Assembly (NCBI GenBank): GCA_023653785.1
Contig: JAMKCH010084957.1
Coordinates: 1-64,000, forward strand
Direction: 5' to 3'
DNA: 64,000 nucleotides
DNA from: Ophioderma brevispina
Taxonomy: Eukaryota > Echinodermata > Ophiuroidea > Amphilepidida > Ophiodermatidae
Position numbers and translations under genes: made by a program. Below are positions 12,477 to 24,183 of this stretch, one piece after another. The notes under the pieces are model-generated. The model was not told where the DNA came from and did no database searches. It saw nothing but the letters and a program-made list of their open reading frames with translations. Numbering within the stretch: position 1 is the stretch's first letter; each line of letters starts with the position of its first letter.

Positions 12477-13060
12477 GGGGGGGGGGGGGGGGTCCACAGC
12501 GGCCTTTGCAAAACTATACCAGGGCCCCCTTTACGAGCTGCCTTAAAGTCAAAAGGTATTTTCTTCAATTCGAAAACTATCAAGACCCCTTTCAACAAAC
12601 TGTTGGAGCCCTTCCTAGATGTCACAGAGTGTCCTTCCCAACTAACCCAGACCCCATTCTAATCTTACCAAGGTGGCCCTTCCCAAACTAACCCAGGTTA
12701 CTCCTTTCAACTACACCAGGGCACATTTATACATTACCTTCAAACCCTAGTCACGTGTTATCTATTATGGCAATGCCCACTACCCATCCCCGAAACTCCC
12801 CATGTTTGTTTGTATTACAATTGATTCCGTCATAATGCGCTATATGATATTGGGCAGAAGCGATTGGACGGGAAAATAAATGGCAAACCTCATGCGAAAT
12901 ACCATGAAACCTCTACATGATTTCCTTCTCAACCTCCAGAGTTCCCTTCCCAACCTACCCCCGGGGTTCTTTTTCCATCAACGCCAGGGTTCATTATACA
13001 CCAGTGTTTGCCAAATCACCCCTTCCCCTAACACCCTCAGAACCCCAAATTCAGGTTATC
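12477..13060. repeat. C-rich degenerate minisatellite next to a poly-G run
   Basis: A run of about 16 G (12477-12492) is followed by recurring variants of CCCTTCCCAACTAACCCAG at irregular intervals of roughly 30-45 bp. Examples lie near 12630, 12675, 12710 and 12945. The plus strand is strongly cytosine-rich compared with its surroundings. Confidence 0.6.
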
Positions 13061-13069
13061 CTTATCACC

Positions 13070-14800
13070 AAATTGAAAAAATGAAAAAAAAAATTGAAAA
13101 AAAAAAAAATATATATATATTTTATAATCTATTTTTATAAAACTGTATATTTTGTTTTAACCATTTTCTCCACCTTTTTTCTATATTATATATTTGGTAA
13201 AGCTATTTTATTCTTGGGTCAATATTGTCACATTCTATTTTTTGTAGTTGTATAATGGTTTTTAAAAACAAAAATTCTTCGTATTTTTTTTTTTTAATGT
13301 ATTGGAAATTTTTTTTCAATTTTAATATTCAGGTTTATTTCTTAAATAATTTTTTTTACTTTTTAGTTTTAATATTGGTCAATATATTTTGCCCATTTTA
13401 AAGGCTTATTTTATTGTTTCATTAATTTTGTTCGTATTCGAGATTTTTATTATTTCTTATTGCTTTAAAACTTGATTACTACTAACGTTGTTCGTATTTA
13501 TGCGCAGTTTAATTGTTTATTTATATATGTTTTTATTGATAGTATTTAATAATACCACGCCACTTTTCCTCAACAAACCCTTGCTTTTCGTTATTTTATC
13601 AACGTTGTATGTTTTGTTATTTTTCATATGCTTCCAACTAAATTTTAATAAGTTTTTTTTTTGCTTATGTATTTGATGTTATACAAACTCGATCTGGTAG
13701 GTGTTAATGATACAATTTTGTTTCACCACAACTTCCCAAATTCTTTTTTATTACTTTAATTATGGAACACTCGTAACCAGTGAGTTTTACGTTAGGATAT
13801 ATAAATCCATTGTTTCATCAAGGGGGATAAAAACAATGGGCCCACAATACTTGAATTAATTTTAACCAACTATTAAGGGTTCTAAAAACATGTTATGCGT
13901 GATTTAAAAACTCAGAAAAGCATCATCATATGCTGATATAGTATACCTAGATCTAACTTTAATTTGGTTCAGTGTTTGGTTTGATTCATTAACGGGTTCA
14001 TAATAAGCTACCTAAACTTTTGTTGCTGCAAACATTTTTTTGTAGAGTTGTTATTTTTGTACATTATTTATATTAATTTATGAACGGAGGGCATCGTATG
14101 GCCAATTTGGCCTTTTGGTCACCTCCGCTATATTAATTGTATTATTTTTCGCACTTCTTTGTATGTAATAATATAAATGTCGATGATATGGAAAATAAGA
14201 AGAAATTATCAATTTTTTTTTACAATTTTTCCTTTTTAAAAAAGGTTTTTATTATTTTAAAGATCCTTTTATTTTTATTAGTTCATTTTCCGGTTAAGTA
14301 AGTGATATTATTGATGTATTTCATTTAGTTGCATTTTTGTTATTTGGACATTATTTTTGTTATTAACTTTGTTATTAATTTTTATTGTTAATAATTTGCA
14401 TTATATTATTTTATGATTTTCAATAATTTTAATAATATGTGTTTTTCGTTCCAAATCGTAAATTGTTATTTGTCTTTTCTTTTTTATTTGGTCTTTTAGC
14501 TTTGTCTTTTTTTGCAAATTATTCAATTAATTCTTTTGATTTTTTTATTTTGTATTTTATTTATGTTTAAATTTATTTTCTTTTGTTTCCATTGTAATTT
14601 TGATTCATTATTTAGCCACAATTAGTCGATTCAACTTTACAGATGTGTAAGGTTGTTAAAAAAAGAAAGAGAAAAAAAGGGCGGGGAAAGGAGGAAAAAG
14701 CCAAAATAACGGCGCATCTTTTATGGAAAACAATCAAAACAAGAAACAAAACTAAATAACAACAATAATAACCAATAAAAAAAAAAAAATCAAACTCTCT
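13070..14800. other. AT-rich block with strong T-over-A strand bias
   Basis: The plus strand is dominated by T-rich runs from 13130 to about 14620. It then switches abruptly to A/purine-rich sequence at 14655-14790. No coding sequence is supported. The hydrophobic short frames follow from TTT/TTA codons. It may be an old transposon body or a low-complexity isochore. Confidence 0.6.
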
Positions 14801-14805
14801 GTACA

Positions 14806-14886
14806 GATTTCGAACCCGGACCAACGGGGGGAGGAAATTAAACATGACGAGAACGCGCCTTAGACCGCTGTGCCACTAAGGGATTT
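14806..14886 (-). pseudogene. tRNA-Leu-like pseudogene or SINE head
   Basis: On the minus strand, TGGCACAGCGGTCTAAGGCG matches a polymerase III A box with a leucine-type D arm. GGTCCGGGTTCGAAATC, about 40 bp later, matches a B box and T arm. The acceptor-stem ends do not pair well and no CCA-compatible end is clear. A functional tRNA is therefore unlikely. It may head a SINE whose body runs into the T-rich tract below 14806. Confidence 0.5.
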
Positions 14887-16754
14887 GTCATATGTCTGTG
14901 TAATCTGCTCCATTGGTCACCAAAACGTATGGAAGGTCACAATTGACACGCCCACTAATAGCCAGAGAAGATAATATTATTTTTTTTTTTTTTTTTTTCT
15001 TTTGTTCCGCGAATAAAAGCGACAAAAAATACTCAAACACTACCATCATGAAACTATTTTTGTTCCTATAGCCTATAAAAGAAAAAAAACATTACATATC
15101 TCTTAATGGATATTTCACCATCAGTGAAAAATTATACAGGCACTCTATTTCAGCAAATAGCGTACACATCACAACGTTAATAAGTTTAACCCCTATTTAA
15201 GAACATGGACTATCCACATGGCCAGTTCGGAGGACGAACAACAAAAAACACCCAATTCTTGGAAACAACTTGCCTCACCAAATCGTCCAAATTCCACCTT
15301 TTTCATTCACACAAAAACAAAAAGCCTTTCGGCCCTGGCGAAGACTTTAAAACATAACATATCCAATTTATTAGGCTCTAAAACACCACTCCACTCCTAA
15401 CACAAAAACGGTTGACAAGAAGTTCAAATTCTTCTCACAATGCAAAGGGGCAGTACCTACCACCCCATACGGTGCACATTCACGGTCTTCTGACGGCAAC
15501 ATTTTGGATTTTCAAAAGTAGACCAAATTTAATATACAGGACTAAACGTATGATAAAACAAGTACTTTTTCCTCTAAGTTGTTTAACATCTTGCTCTATT
15601 ATTTTGCTTGGTTTGCATTACAAATTAACGCCTTCTACCGGTTTGGTTAAACTTTTTTCGGCGCTGCTGTTAACAAAATACGTGTCATGCGTGTAGGTAA
15701 TTTTGACCGTAGCGGCATAAATATTTTTTCTTAAGATTTGTTAATTTTCCGGACACGTGCCCCTTAATTAGCGTATTGGCATATTATAAGATTCCAACCT
15801 CGCCCATTATGTGGCCTTTCATCAAAACATCACCCTTTATAATTGCATGAAGCCAACTCTATTATGCAGTTCTTACAGCGCACACGAATCACTGAAAAAC
15901 CTGTGTAATACACAATCCTGTATAGAATTTCAAGTAATTCACCTCTAAATACGACTGAATATCAGTGTTTTTGTTGTAAACCTGCCGATTCCTTGGCTCA
16001 TGTCTTTACACGTCTTCAAGTTTAAACGTATTTTTTCGACATCCAAGAATTTTAATTGTAGCGCAAACAATGGGTTTGTAGGAAACATCCTGCATCTGTC
16101 TTCCGGGTAAAGCTGGGTTTCATCATATTTGGGACTAGCTATTCTTGCAATGGTTATATCTCATTTGCCGCCGTACAAAGACAGTGCCATTTGGCCAAGA
16201 ACAAACTCGATTTCGAAAATTAACTAAGTTCGGTTTAAATCGTTTAATCATCCAGGATTACTCATAACAACGCGATTTCGAAGAATTCAGGTGTTGGTTT
16301 TTAAAATATCCGATTGTCTCATAAATGCCAGTCGGAATTCCCAAAACTTCAAAGTTTTTTATGTGATTTTTCCTTGCCATTCTTTTAGGAGCCCGTTTGC
16401 ATTTGAACTCTCAGAAACAAGTAGAACAAAAACTCAACAGCATAACAAAACCCGTTTTAAAACATGTTTAAAATTCAATCAAAAACCAACTTGAAGTAGT
16501 CGTTTATGATAAACCCGTACGTCTTCTGGATAGTTTTTAACTAAGTTTAGCGAATGCAACACCATTATCAAAAACTGTATGAAATATACTTTGTATGTTT
16601 CAATCACTTATAGTGGATTCTCTGATCGTATTTTTTCACCCTGTCTCTTACATTGACTTTGTTTTTGGTATCCCAATGTATTGCAACTTTCAATAGGACA
16701 AAGATAAGTAACTGACGATTAAATTTTAACTAATCTTGCTTCTCCATATAAGAA
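14887..16754. other. Unassigned sequence
   Basis: A T run lies at about 14978-14998. Two consecutive plus-strand open frames (15218-15400 and 15412-15696) show no recognisable domain and were not called as genes. Confidence 0.5.
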
Positions 16755-17735
16755 GCTTAGGCCAAGAGTATATAAAAATAAACCAATGGGCAAGGAGGAA
16801 ATTTCCGGGAACAAGCTGAAATGTCAGAATTTGGGGTGCAGAAATTTGTCTAGAATAATATAACTAAAATTTCCGCAAAAATCCTCTTTGTGCATGGTTC
16901 AGAAATAGGGAGGTCAAAGTGTTGGGTGACAGGGTGTGTGGGGTAAGAATGATACGATCAATAGTTCAATAAAAAGGTGTACCTTATATGGTTGTAAATC
17001 AAGACAGTGTGTAGTGTTCCACAGGGAAAAAATCGTCGAAACAAAAGATCAACAATACAAGGCTACTACTATGGGAAGGACCCTTCGAGTACCGTTGTTC
17101 TACGTCGCTATATTGACTACCTATATGTAACGGTTCAAGTCATCCTGGGGTAAATTTTTCAGATGGTCGGATTCTTCTGAAAGATGTTCCAATTCTTCAT
17201 CTCGTTGTACATGAACACCAATGAATATTTAACAGGTGTGGTCATTACTTTCAAAATTAAGGGCCAAGTGTGATGGGGGTCTACAGGCTCTATGGGGTCA
17301 CGGCTTTCTGCCTTATATGTCAATATTGAATCCATGTAGGTGATTTGAATGCAACTTTGCGTGTTTTAATATGACTCTACGAGCAATTTGAATCTGGTTC
17401 AATGAATTTGATCATTTTGAAATATTTACCCCCAGGATGACCTGGAGATTTAGGTCTGTATACTACCTACATGTTGTAGATAGGGGGCAAACTATAACCT
17501 TTATTGATCCTTGGGGGACATGACAAAAATGTTGGAACACATTTAAGGACAATTCTAAATAGTTTGTAATTTTACACCCGGTTACCAACTTTGCCCCCTT
17601 ATTTCTGAAAAAGCACAAAGATAATTTTAGGGGACTTTTAGTATGTTTAGTCTAGACACATTTCTGCACCAATCCGGACATTTCAGCTTGTTATCAGAAA
17701 TTTTCCACGTTAAACTAAAATTCTTGGCCTATAGG
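16755..17735. repeat. Foldback element 3
   Basis: The left arm (about 16755-17165) is complementary to the right arm (about 17410-17735). Outer blocks are TAGGCCAAGA (16758) with TTCTTGGCCTATA (17721). CAAGCTGAAATGTC and GCAGAAATTTGTCTAGA pair with their complements near 17640-17690. GTCATCCTGGGGTAAAT (17138) pairs with ATTTACCCCCAGGATGAC (17428). The loop is about 245 bp. Non-coding. Confidence 0.8.
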
Positions 17736-18627
17736 TGTTTAACAATTTCAAAATACATGGAATAATCACTAGTTATTAGAGAGAATATTAGTTGATTCTG
17801 ATTGGTGCCGTTTCATGTTAGAACAATTGTTTGAACCACAGTGCCCCACAGGCACTGTTTTCTTATTTTAATTTACTTAGGTTTAAATTATAAAATTCCT
17901 ACTTTCTTTTCAGAAATGCGTTAAGGTTTCATCTTTTGAGAGTGTATTTTGTCTCATTAAAACATTGTGAAGCGTCGTTTATCATTCTGCGTTTCTGTCA
18001 TGCAATTTCCTATTAAGAATTGGCTTCCTTCTATCATTCTTGTTATTGAAGAGCCGGTTGAATTATTTCCGTTATTCTTTATTAGGTCACATCGTGTTTT
18101 TATAAATACCCACTGCGACTTACCGCCTTTAGAGTTTAATAACCTTCATTTATGACTAATTGACTCAATAATATTTTTGAAGCAACTACTTTAAAGATAG
18201 TGAACAATAATTAACCCTTACCTAAACCCGATTCAATACTTGAAAAAAATAATTTCACAAATTCGCAGAAAATATCGTCAACGTAACAAATGTATGCTAT
18301 AGAGACCTAATCAGACTGTCTGAAAAAGATGATTAAGGAGATAGATAGTTAGGAAGAGAGTAATAATTGTAACCTTGAACCAACAACCACCATGCGGGGT
18401 CTCCCTCTAAATAATGGTATTTGATTCCTTGTCAGTCCTAAGCTTTTAAAACGTTTCTTGATATTCGGGAGTCTAACGCCCAAAATTTCAAGTAGACTCC
18501 ATAAAATGCTTTTGTGTGCGGACTTTCACGCATGTTTCCTTGGTTCTAAACCTGGTTTAATTGATCAGGAACCTTATCATATGTAAATAATAATTAATAT
18601 TTATTATTTTAAAAGAATAATATTGCG
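17736..18627. other. Unassigned sequence
   Basis: No repeat partner or gene was recognised. Confidence 0.5.
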
Positions 18628-19135
18628 ATGAAAATGATGGCGGCGACGACGACGACATCCACGACGATGAGGATGAAGATGTACATTATGATTAAAATGA
18701 TATGATGATGATGATTGATGATCCTGATGTGATGTGATGATGATGATCATGTGTGATAATCATGATGATGATGATGATGAGATCATGAGGATGATGATGA
18801 TCATCTGATGATGCTGTATGATATCAGCTGATGATCATCATCCTGATGATTTGATCCTCATCATGATCATAATGATGATGATGATCCTCATGATGATGAT
18901 TGATGATCATCATCATGATGATGATGATGATGATATGATGCTATGATGATTGATGATCATGCTCATCTCATGATGATCATGATCTGACCATGATCGAATA
19001 GGATGATTATGATTGATAATGATCATGATTGATGCTGATCATCATCCATGATGATCATAATGATCGGATGATCATTGATAATGCTGATGATCTTGATGAT
19101 CATGATTAGAATCATGATGATAATGTTGAATGTTG
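18628..19135. repeat. GAT/ATC compound microsatellite with alternating strand
   Basis: About 500 bp are built from (GAT)n blocks interspersed with (ATC)n blocks, so the tract repeatedly switches strand and creates many GATGATCATC palindromes. Interruptions (TGAT, CTGATG) are frequent. Such a sequence can form nested hairpins. Confidence 0.9.
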
Positions 19136-19720
19136 ATATTGATTATGATAATGGCACGGCGACGACAGTAATGGCATGGTAATGCTGACAATGCAAACTA
19201 ATTTTGACAAAATTGTCAACCGTTTTATATTTATAAAAAAAATGAATTGTAGATTATTACGCACCTTCCTGTTCACATAGGCGGGCAGTCAGGCATAATA
19301 ATTTAAACCCTTAAAGCTTTTAGTATGATCGTGTAGATATATCTATGTCAACAGCAGGATTACAAAGTTAAATAACTATTGAGATTCTATGAATCTCATC
19401 TAAATAAATTATGATTTGTAATTCTTTTGGAAGTATTCATAGATATATGTAAAGAAGCCAAACATGCCTGTCGCAACGACACATTCATGAGCTTTCGCGG
19501 ACGAAAGATCATGTTTAATGGCATCTCCAGCTGATGTATTCAAATCACGGAATCAAATCTGATGGTATAATGAAATAGATATGTATTTACTATTATTTAC
19601 CGTCATCTGTTTTAATTTTTATTTAGATGTAAAAGATACGTCATCAGGATAACAATGTGCAGAATATTTGCGTATTAGTAGTTCTAAGGAACAACCATGG
19701 TACAAATTGTAATATTTTGA
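19136..19720 (-). other. Putative intron 1 of the methyltransferase-like gene
   Basis: This lies downstream, on the minus strand, of the GTAAGT donor. No convincing next exon was found. A short open stretch on the minus strand at about 19440-19560 was noted but shows no homology I recognise. Confidence 0.35.
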
Positions 19721-19728
19721 CTTACCTT
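19721..19728 (-). other. Consensus 5' splice donor
   Basis: The minus strand reads AAG then GTAAG(T), the metazoan donor consensus, exactly where similarity of the exon to methyltransferases ends. Confidence 0.7.
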
Positions 19729-19946
19729 TCTTTAAGTCCAGCCAAATCTGCGATCTCTGAGCTGGTTTTGGGTTCTTTGAGGCTTGTCATGGTTTTGAAG
19801 AGCCCAGTTTCGACACCAACACTCAGACCCAATGCCACGGCTGAGGCATTTACCGTCATCATCATTCGTTCTGCAAACTCGTGGGGTGCTTCATCGCAAT
19901 AACGATGCGCCGAGTTTTTCTTATTCAATTGCTTAAAGATGTCCAT
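19726..19946 (-). CDS. First coding exon, Rv2258c-like SAM-dependent methyltransferase
   Basis: The exon encodes 73 codons plus two bases. The ATG is at 19946 and the minus-strand exon ends AAAGAAAG directly before GTAAGT, so intron phase is 2. Visible features are an amphipathic helix around residues 23-36 (FAERMMMTVNASAV), the segment GLSVGVETGLF (40-50), and SSEIADLAGLKER (62-74). From memory of the family, this order matches the N-terminal winged-helix-like region of Rv2258c-like methyltransferases, in which the SAM-binding fold follows in later exons. Substrate is unknown. The start was chosen because no in-frame upstream codons resemble the family. The rest of the gene was not found at lower coordinates, so it may have long introns or be a broken fragment. 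Confidence 0.65.
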
Positions 19947-20051
19947 ATTTTTCTACCCGTTACAACCACAGTAAGATTTTTAGTATTATGAAATTATTTC
20001 AACAGTTGAGGATAAAATAAGCTGAAGTTGAAATAGAATGAGCAAACTCGC

Positions 20052-20078
20052 CTATGCAGAGATGTGGTTTCTAGACAT
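20052..20078 (-). promoter_or_regulatory. Upstream ORF in the putative 5' UTR
   Basis: An ATG at 20078 opens eight codons ending in TAG at 20052, ahead of the main start at 19946. It could reduce translation of the methyltransferase-like exon, if the transcript starts upstream of it. Confidence 0.35.
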
Positions 20079-20140
20079 AATGATGATGCTCCAAGATGAC
20101 TGATGTTGGACACTTTTGTTCCATACACTTGAATTGGTCT

Positions 20141-20148
20141 CTTATATA
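20141..20148 (-). promoter_or_regulatory. Candidate TATA box for the methyltransferase-like gene
   Basis: The minus strand reads TATATAAG, about 200 bp before the start codon. An initiator-like ATCAGTC lies at about 20104-20098, roughly 47 bp downstream. That spacing is longer than the usual 30 bp, so the true start site may be elsewhere. Confidence 0.35.
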
Positions 20149-20199
20149 CACACAAACGGTAAGCAAAGTCCAAATTTAGTAGACAGTTTTTGATCAAAA

Positions 20200-21298
20200 A
20201 TCATTACACCTTATCAAAAACTTTGGACGATCACATTCTTCTGGAGGGAAGGTTAAAAGACTGACCACTCAGTAACAGCCATAAATAATCATGAATAATT
20301 CATATATCCTAGAATAAATAATGCTGATGAACCGCCCTCAAATTGGAGTTGGTATCATATTAGAGTAGGTAAATAAGCGCACACGTCTTAAACTTAATTA
20401 ATGAAATTATGTTAGATACTTAATGACTTCTCCCTTTGCTGTTAATGGAATTGCCATGTATTTGGACATTTCTTGTATTTTGCGATTTGATTCAGTGTGC
20501 GCACGCCGCGCCGGTTGATTACCAATCGCCCTTGTTAGAATTGTAAGGTCGGTAGTCACCGACGAAGTATCGCATAATAAGCCCGTGCCTTGGGCGTTAC
20601 AAGCTCATGTAGGCGGCGTTTGGAACCTTGACTGCTCACTATTGCTATGTGAACAGTCCTTAAGGGAAAACTTGAAACAGTTTTTTTCCCTCCTGTAACA
20701 GCAATGTGTTTCAGGTCCCATTCGTGTATTGTCGCGTTGTTCGCCTGTTGACTATCATTCACAAGTGTATTGACTGCGAAAATTGTGCCGCTTGTGGATT
20801 GAAATATGGGATGCCTCAGACAGCTAGTGGCCAAACATGAATAGATCGTATTTCAAGACTGTCATCTGATAGCGTTAAACTATTTCACTCTTGAATTATA
20901 GGCCTAATTCTCTTTATCAACGTGAATAGGAGTAGCTACCCTGTAGAGAATTTCTTTTGATAGGTGTTATCCGCAAAAAAGTCTCCCACAAGCATATATG
21001 AATCGTGTTTTAAAAGAGTGACTTTTTGTTGACAGGTATAAATGCATCATTAACTTTTTAACATGAGATTCATTCCAAATTGCAATTATTAAAAGAAAGC
21101 GAAACATTTTGGTACCTCCACTGATGTTCAACGAAAATCCCCAGAGCAAGATTCTTAAGCTTTATTTTAATTAAATAGAGAAAATCGATTTAAAAACTAT
21201 TAAAATAAAACCATAACCAAAATAAAATAATTCTGGTAATCGTTGTTATAGGGAGGATCATACAAATCGTTCTATAGGTAAGATTTTCTCCATTTTGC
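20200..21298. other. Unassigned sequence upstream of the methyltransferase-like exon
   Basis: A minus-strand open frame at 20556-20834 has more balanced composition than its surroundings but no recognisable domain. Confidence 0.45.
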
Positions 21299-21510
21299 AA
21301 AATCTTTTACTCAACAAGTGAGCCTGAGTTATTCGTTGGAAAGAATTTAGTATTCTGCCACAGGCTACGAATTCGGCAACGTTAACGGAATAAACCGCAT
21401 GTTAAAGGTGCCGAATTTGAAGTGGTGGCAGAATACTAAATTCATCCCTATTCGTTCACTTTTACTCAACAATGAGTGAAAAAACAATAATAGTTGAGTA
21501 AAAATCTTCA
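21299..21510. repeat. Small foldback element 4
   Basis: GAATTTAGTATTCTGCCAC (about 21344-21362) is the exact complement of GTGGCAGAATACTAAATTC (about 21423-21441). Outer AAATCTTTTACTCAAC pairs with GTTGAGTAAAAATCTT. The loop is about 60 bp. Non-coding. Confidence 0.8.
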
Positions 21511-21933
21511 AAGAAAGTGCTCTCTAAACCTTTATGAGAGTGTTTCATCATGGAGTTATTATGATAAGTAATAACTCCATTGATTGTTCCATTAAGGATG
21601 TGAAATTCAATATTGTGAATGAGTGGTTTTTATTTTGAAAAATTTTCATTAATTTATGAACTCCCCTGTGTCTTTTTTTTTATCTTGATCTGTCCTGGTG
21701 CTGTTTGGAGTATATCACAATATAAACGCTGATAGGATCTTAGCCTGTGGCTGAGACCTGAAGGAAGCCACATGATTCTGAATGTCCCCTTACAACAGTG
21801 CTTTGAATTCTATGGAAAAGGTGCTACACAAATGACAGTAGGCCTATTATTAGCACACTATGTAAGTTAGGGGGAAATAAAATATTGGCTTGGCTTTTCA
21901 CGCATTACGACGTTAGGGAATCATAAGTTCCCC
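21511..21933. other. Unassigned sequence
   Basis: Nothing was recognised. Confidence 0.5.
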
Positions 21934-21937
21934 TTAA

Positions 21938-22287
21938 AGGTCCATGGCCCGATCGCTAATAGCCTCGTCCCCAGAAGCCCAGATTTTACCGGAAGTGGTC
22001 AACATTTTGGTATCAGAAGAAAGCTAAAATTAGATATTTTTTAATTCCCTGTGGAATTTTAGGGCAAACGGATATTTGGTTTGGAAGTTACGAGCGAAAA
22101 TGTGACCCATTTTGGTCGACCAATATTAATTTTACATAGTACTCTATGGGGCATACAAAATCACGTTTTAGATCTCACGGCAAAACGGATTGAAAAGATC
22201 GGCCGCGAACTTTACAGATGGATTTTGTGGTGACGGCCAATCTATAAAGATGAAAACTTCATATCTTTAAATCGGGCCATCCCCCCT
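21938..22287. mobile_element. TTAA-flanked MITE, family C (350 bp)
   Basis: TTAA is present at 21934-21937 and 22288-22291. The left end is AGGTCCATGGCCCGAT; the right end read inward is AGGGGGGATGGCCCGAT. Non-coding. The terminal AGG next to TTAA is shared with the other TTAA elements of the window. Confidence 0.75.
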
Positions 22288-22291
22288 TTAA

Positions 22292-23378
22292 AGGCGACTC
22301 AAATTTTTCGAGGATGCCACCCTCAATTTCCTAACAAATCCTGTTTTTGTATATACATAATGCTTGTCCATACACTAATCACTTTGCGAAATAGCTAAGT
22401 CGATGTCCTTATAGAAAATGGCACATGCACTGAACTCTGTAATAAAATTTCCATTTTACACAGTATCATATGGTGATGACTGCATCAAAACGTAAATTCC
22501 GATTCATCCAAAACTTTGGAATGACTAGTTACTTTTAGGTGACTATTCTTAATTAAAACATTAAAAATATTTTTTAAACCTCTGAGTCTGCCTTTAACGT
22601 TAACTATTATTATGCAGTTTTATGGTAATGATGTGCTTTATTCCATTAATAACAGGATATGAATATTGATTTATGCAAATTTCGAGATTTTGTACGACAG
22701 ACTGTCTCTAAGAGGATTTTGTTATAGACAGGCGGTCGTCCAACTCATTATAGCCTAATAAATGTAAAATTTCGCTTTGACGTCATTATTATTACTATTT
22801 TATTATTATATAACACTGTTTGAAGACCTGAATTCAGGTTTGATTTAAGAAGACAATAAGTATCAACAAAAGTGAATACAAGAAAAATGACAAACTAATC
22901 AGTCAATTGTTTAATTAAACGTAATTAAAAGTAATAACACTTCTAATCACGGAGGAAAGGAGAAACACACAACTTAATAAGTCCCGTGTACCGGTCACAA
23001 AACACCAGGTTTTTAGATTAAGCTGCCAGCCAGCGTATATGGAAAAGTTACTTTAGTTCAACAACCTGGTTTCCCGTGCTGTTATGTGATGAAAACAAGA
23101 ACATACGCTCCGAGCCATTATTATGTCGGATAGCGACCGAGAAACATCAGCATACTTCTGAAGCACAAACAAAGATTACTTTCTACTAGCATGAGCCCAT
23201 GTGCACTTTTGCCATGCATGCAGTGCCAAATAATGATAGATGAGTAGGCAAGCTCAGCATAATTAAGGTCATTTTCGGACCTAGAACGACAAACGGTTAC
23301 AAAATTAATTTTCTTCTCGAAAAATAAAGATGTATAAAGTAGCAGGAAAGAAAGTATCATGAACTACTGAGTCGTGCT
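22292..23378. other. Unassigned sequence
   Basis: AT-rich. No gene or repeat partner was recognised. Confidence 0.5.
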
Positions 23379-23530
23379 GCTGCCATGCATGCTGCTGCTG
23401 CCGCAACTACTACTAGAATACTACCTACTACTACACACCATACCACTACCACCAACTACCCCACCACCACTCGCCCGCCGCCACCACCACCACCACCACC
23501 ACCAGTATACCACCACCGCCACTACTTCAC
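23379..23530. repeat. Trinucleotide-rich microsatellite (CTG, ACT, CAC)
   Basis: A CTG block gives way to CTA/ACC repeats and a (CAC)n core near 23480-23500. The proline- and threonine-rich open frame across it is an artefact. Confidence 0.85.
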
Positions 23531-23656
23531 TTCCACTACAAACACCTATATAAGCACAGTGAAACAATCTGATGGGCATGAATCGCAGATTATGTAAAGT
23601 TACTTAAACATGTCATTTTTTCACCGAATTATGTAATATTTTAAAAGTTGGTTTAC

Positions 23657-23910
23657 AGGCACTATCAGGGATGGGCTACAATCAGAAAATCGAAAATATT
23701 ATAAAAATCCCCATATTTTCCATGTCTGTAACAAGAACAGGTATCATAACGTACACCTGTAAATGGTAAGACCAAAAAGCAGTCGGATAAGGACAAAACT
23801 CTGATATTTAAATTACAACACGTAATGAATGGGAATATTCTTTGAAAGACTGCCGTTTTCTTCTTTGGTCAATTCGTCAGTTGGAAAAAAGTACTTAGTG
23901 AGAATACATT
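23657..23910 (+). mobile_element. TTAA-type MITE, family D, truncated copy
   Basis: It matches 45094-45444 from AGGCACTATCAG to the AGTTGGAAAAAAGTACTTAGTGAGAAT region, with scattered mismatches. It then loses similarity, so the right end is missing. The 5' flank reads TTAC where the intact copy has TTAA. Confidence 0.7.
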
Positions 23911-24183
23911 CGGCCGCAAGTCAAGATCCTCTAGTGATCATGATGCATTACAAAGCTTTTGTAAGAACACGAAATCTGGGAGTTATTCTTGCTGCGAAAC
24001 CAAACATTAATACTATATGAACAAACTCGAATGCCTCCCCAAGATGCTTCAACATTCTGAAAAAATTTACTGAACAGTAACAATACATTTCTACCAAAGG
24101 CAACTCGCCTAAAAACCTAGCTAATGATGTTTAGTAAATTCTTCTCTGATAAAGTGAGGAAGCGCAAAAATGATTGATGATTT

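Noticed and set aside
19440..19560. Possible second exon of the methyltransferase-like gene on the minus strand
   Set aside because: The open stretch lacks the expected family residues after the first exon, and the upstream acceptor has no clear pyrimidine tract.
23385..23597. Threonine/proline-rich open frame
   Set aside because: It is the translation of a trinucleotide microsatellite.
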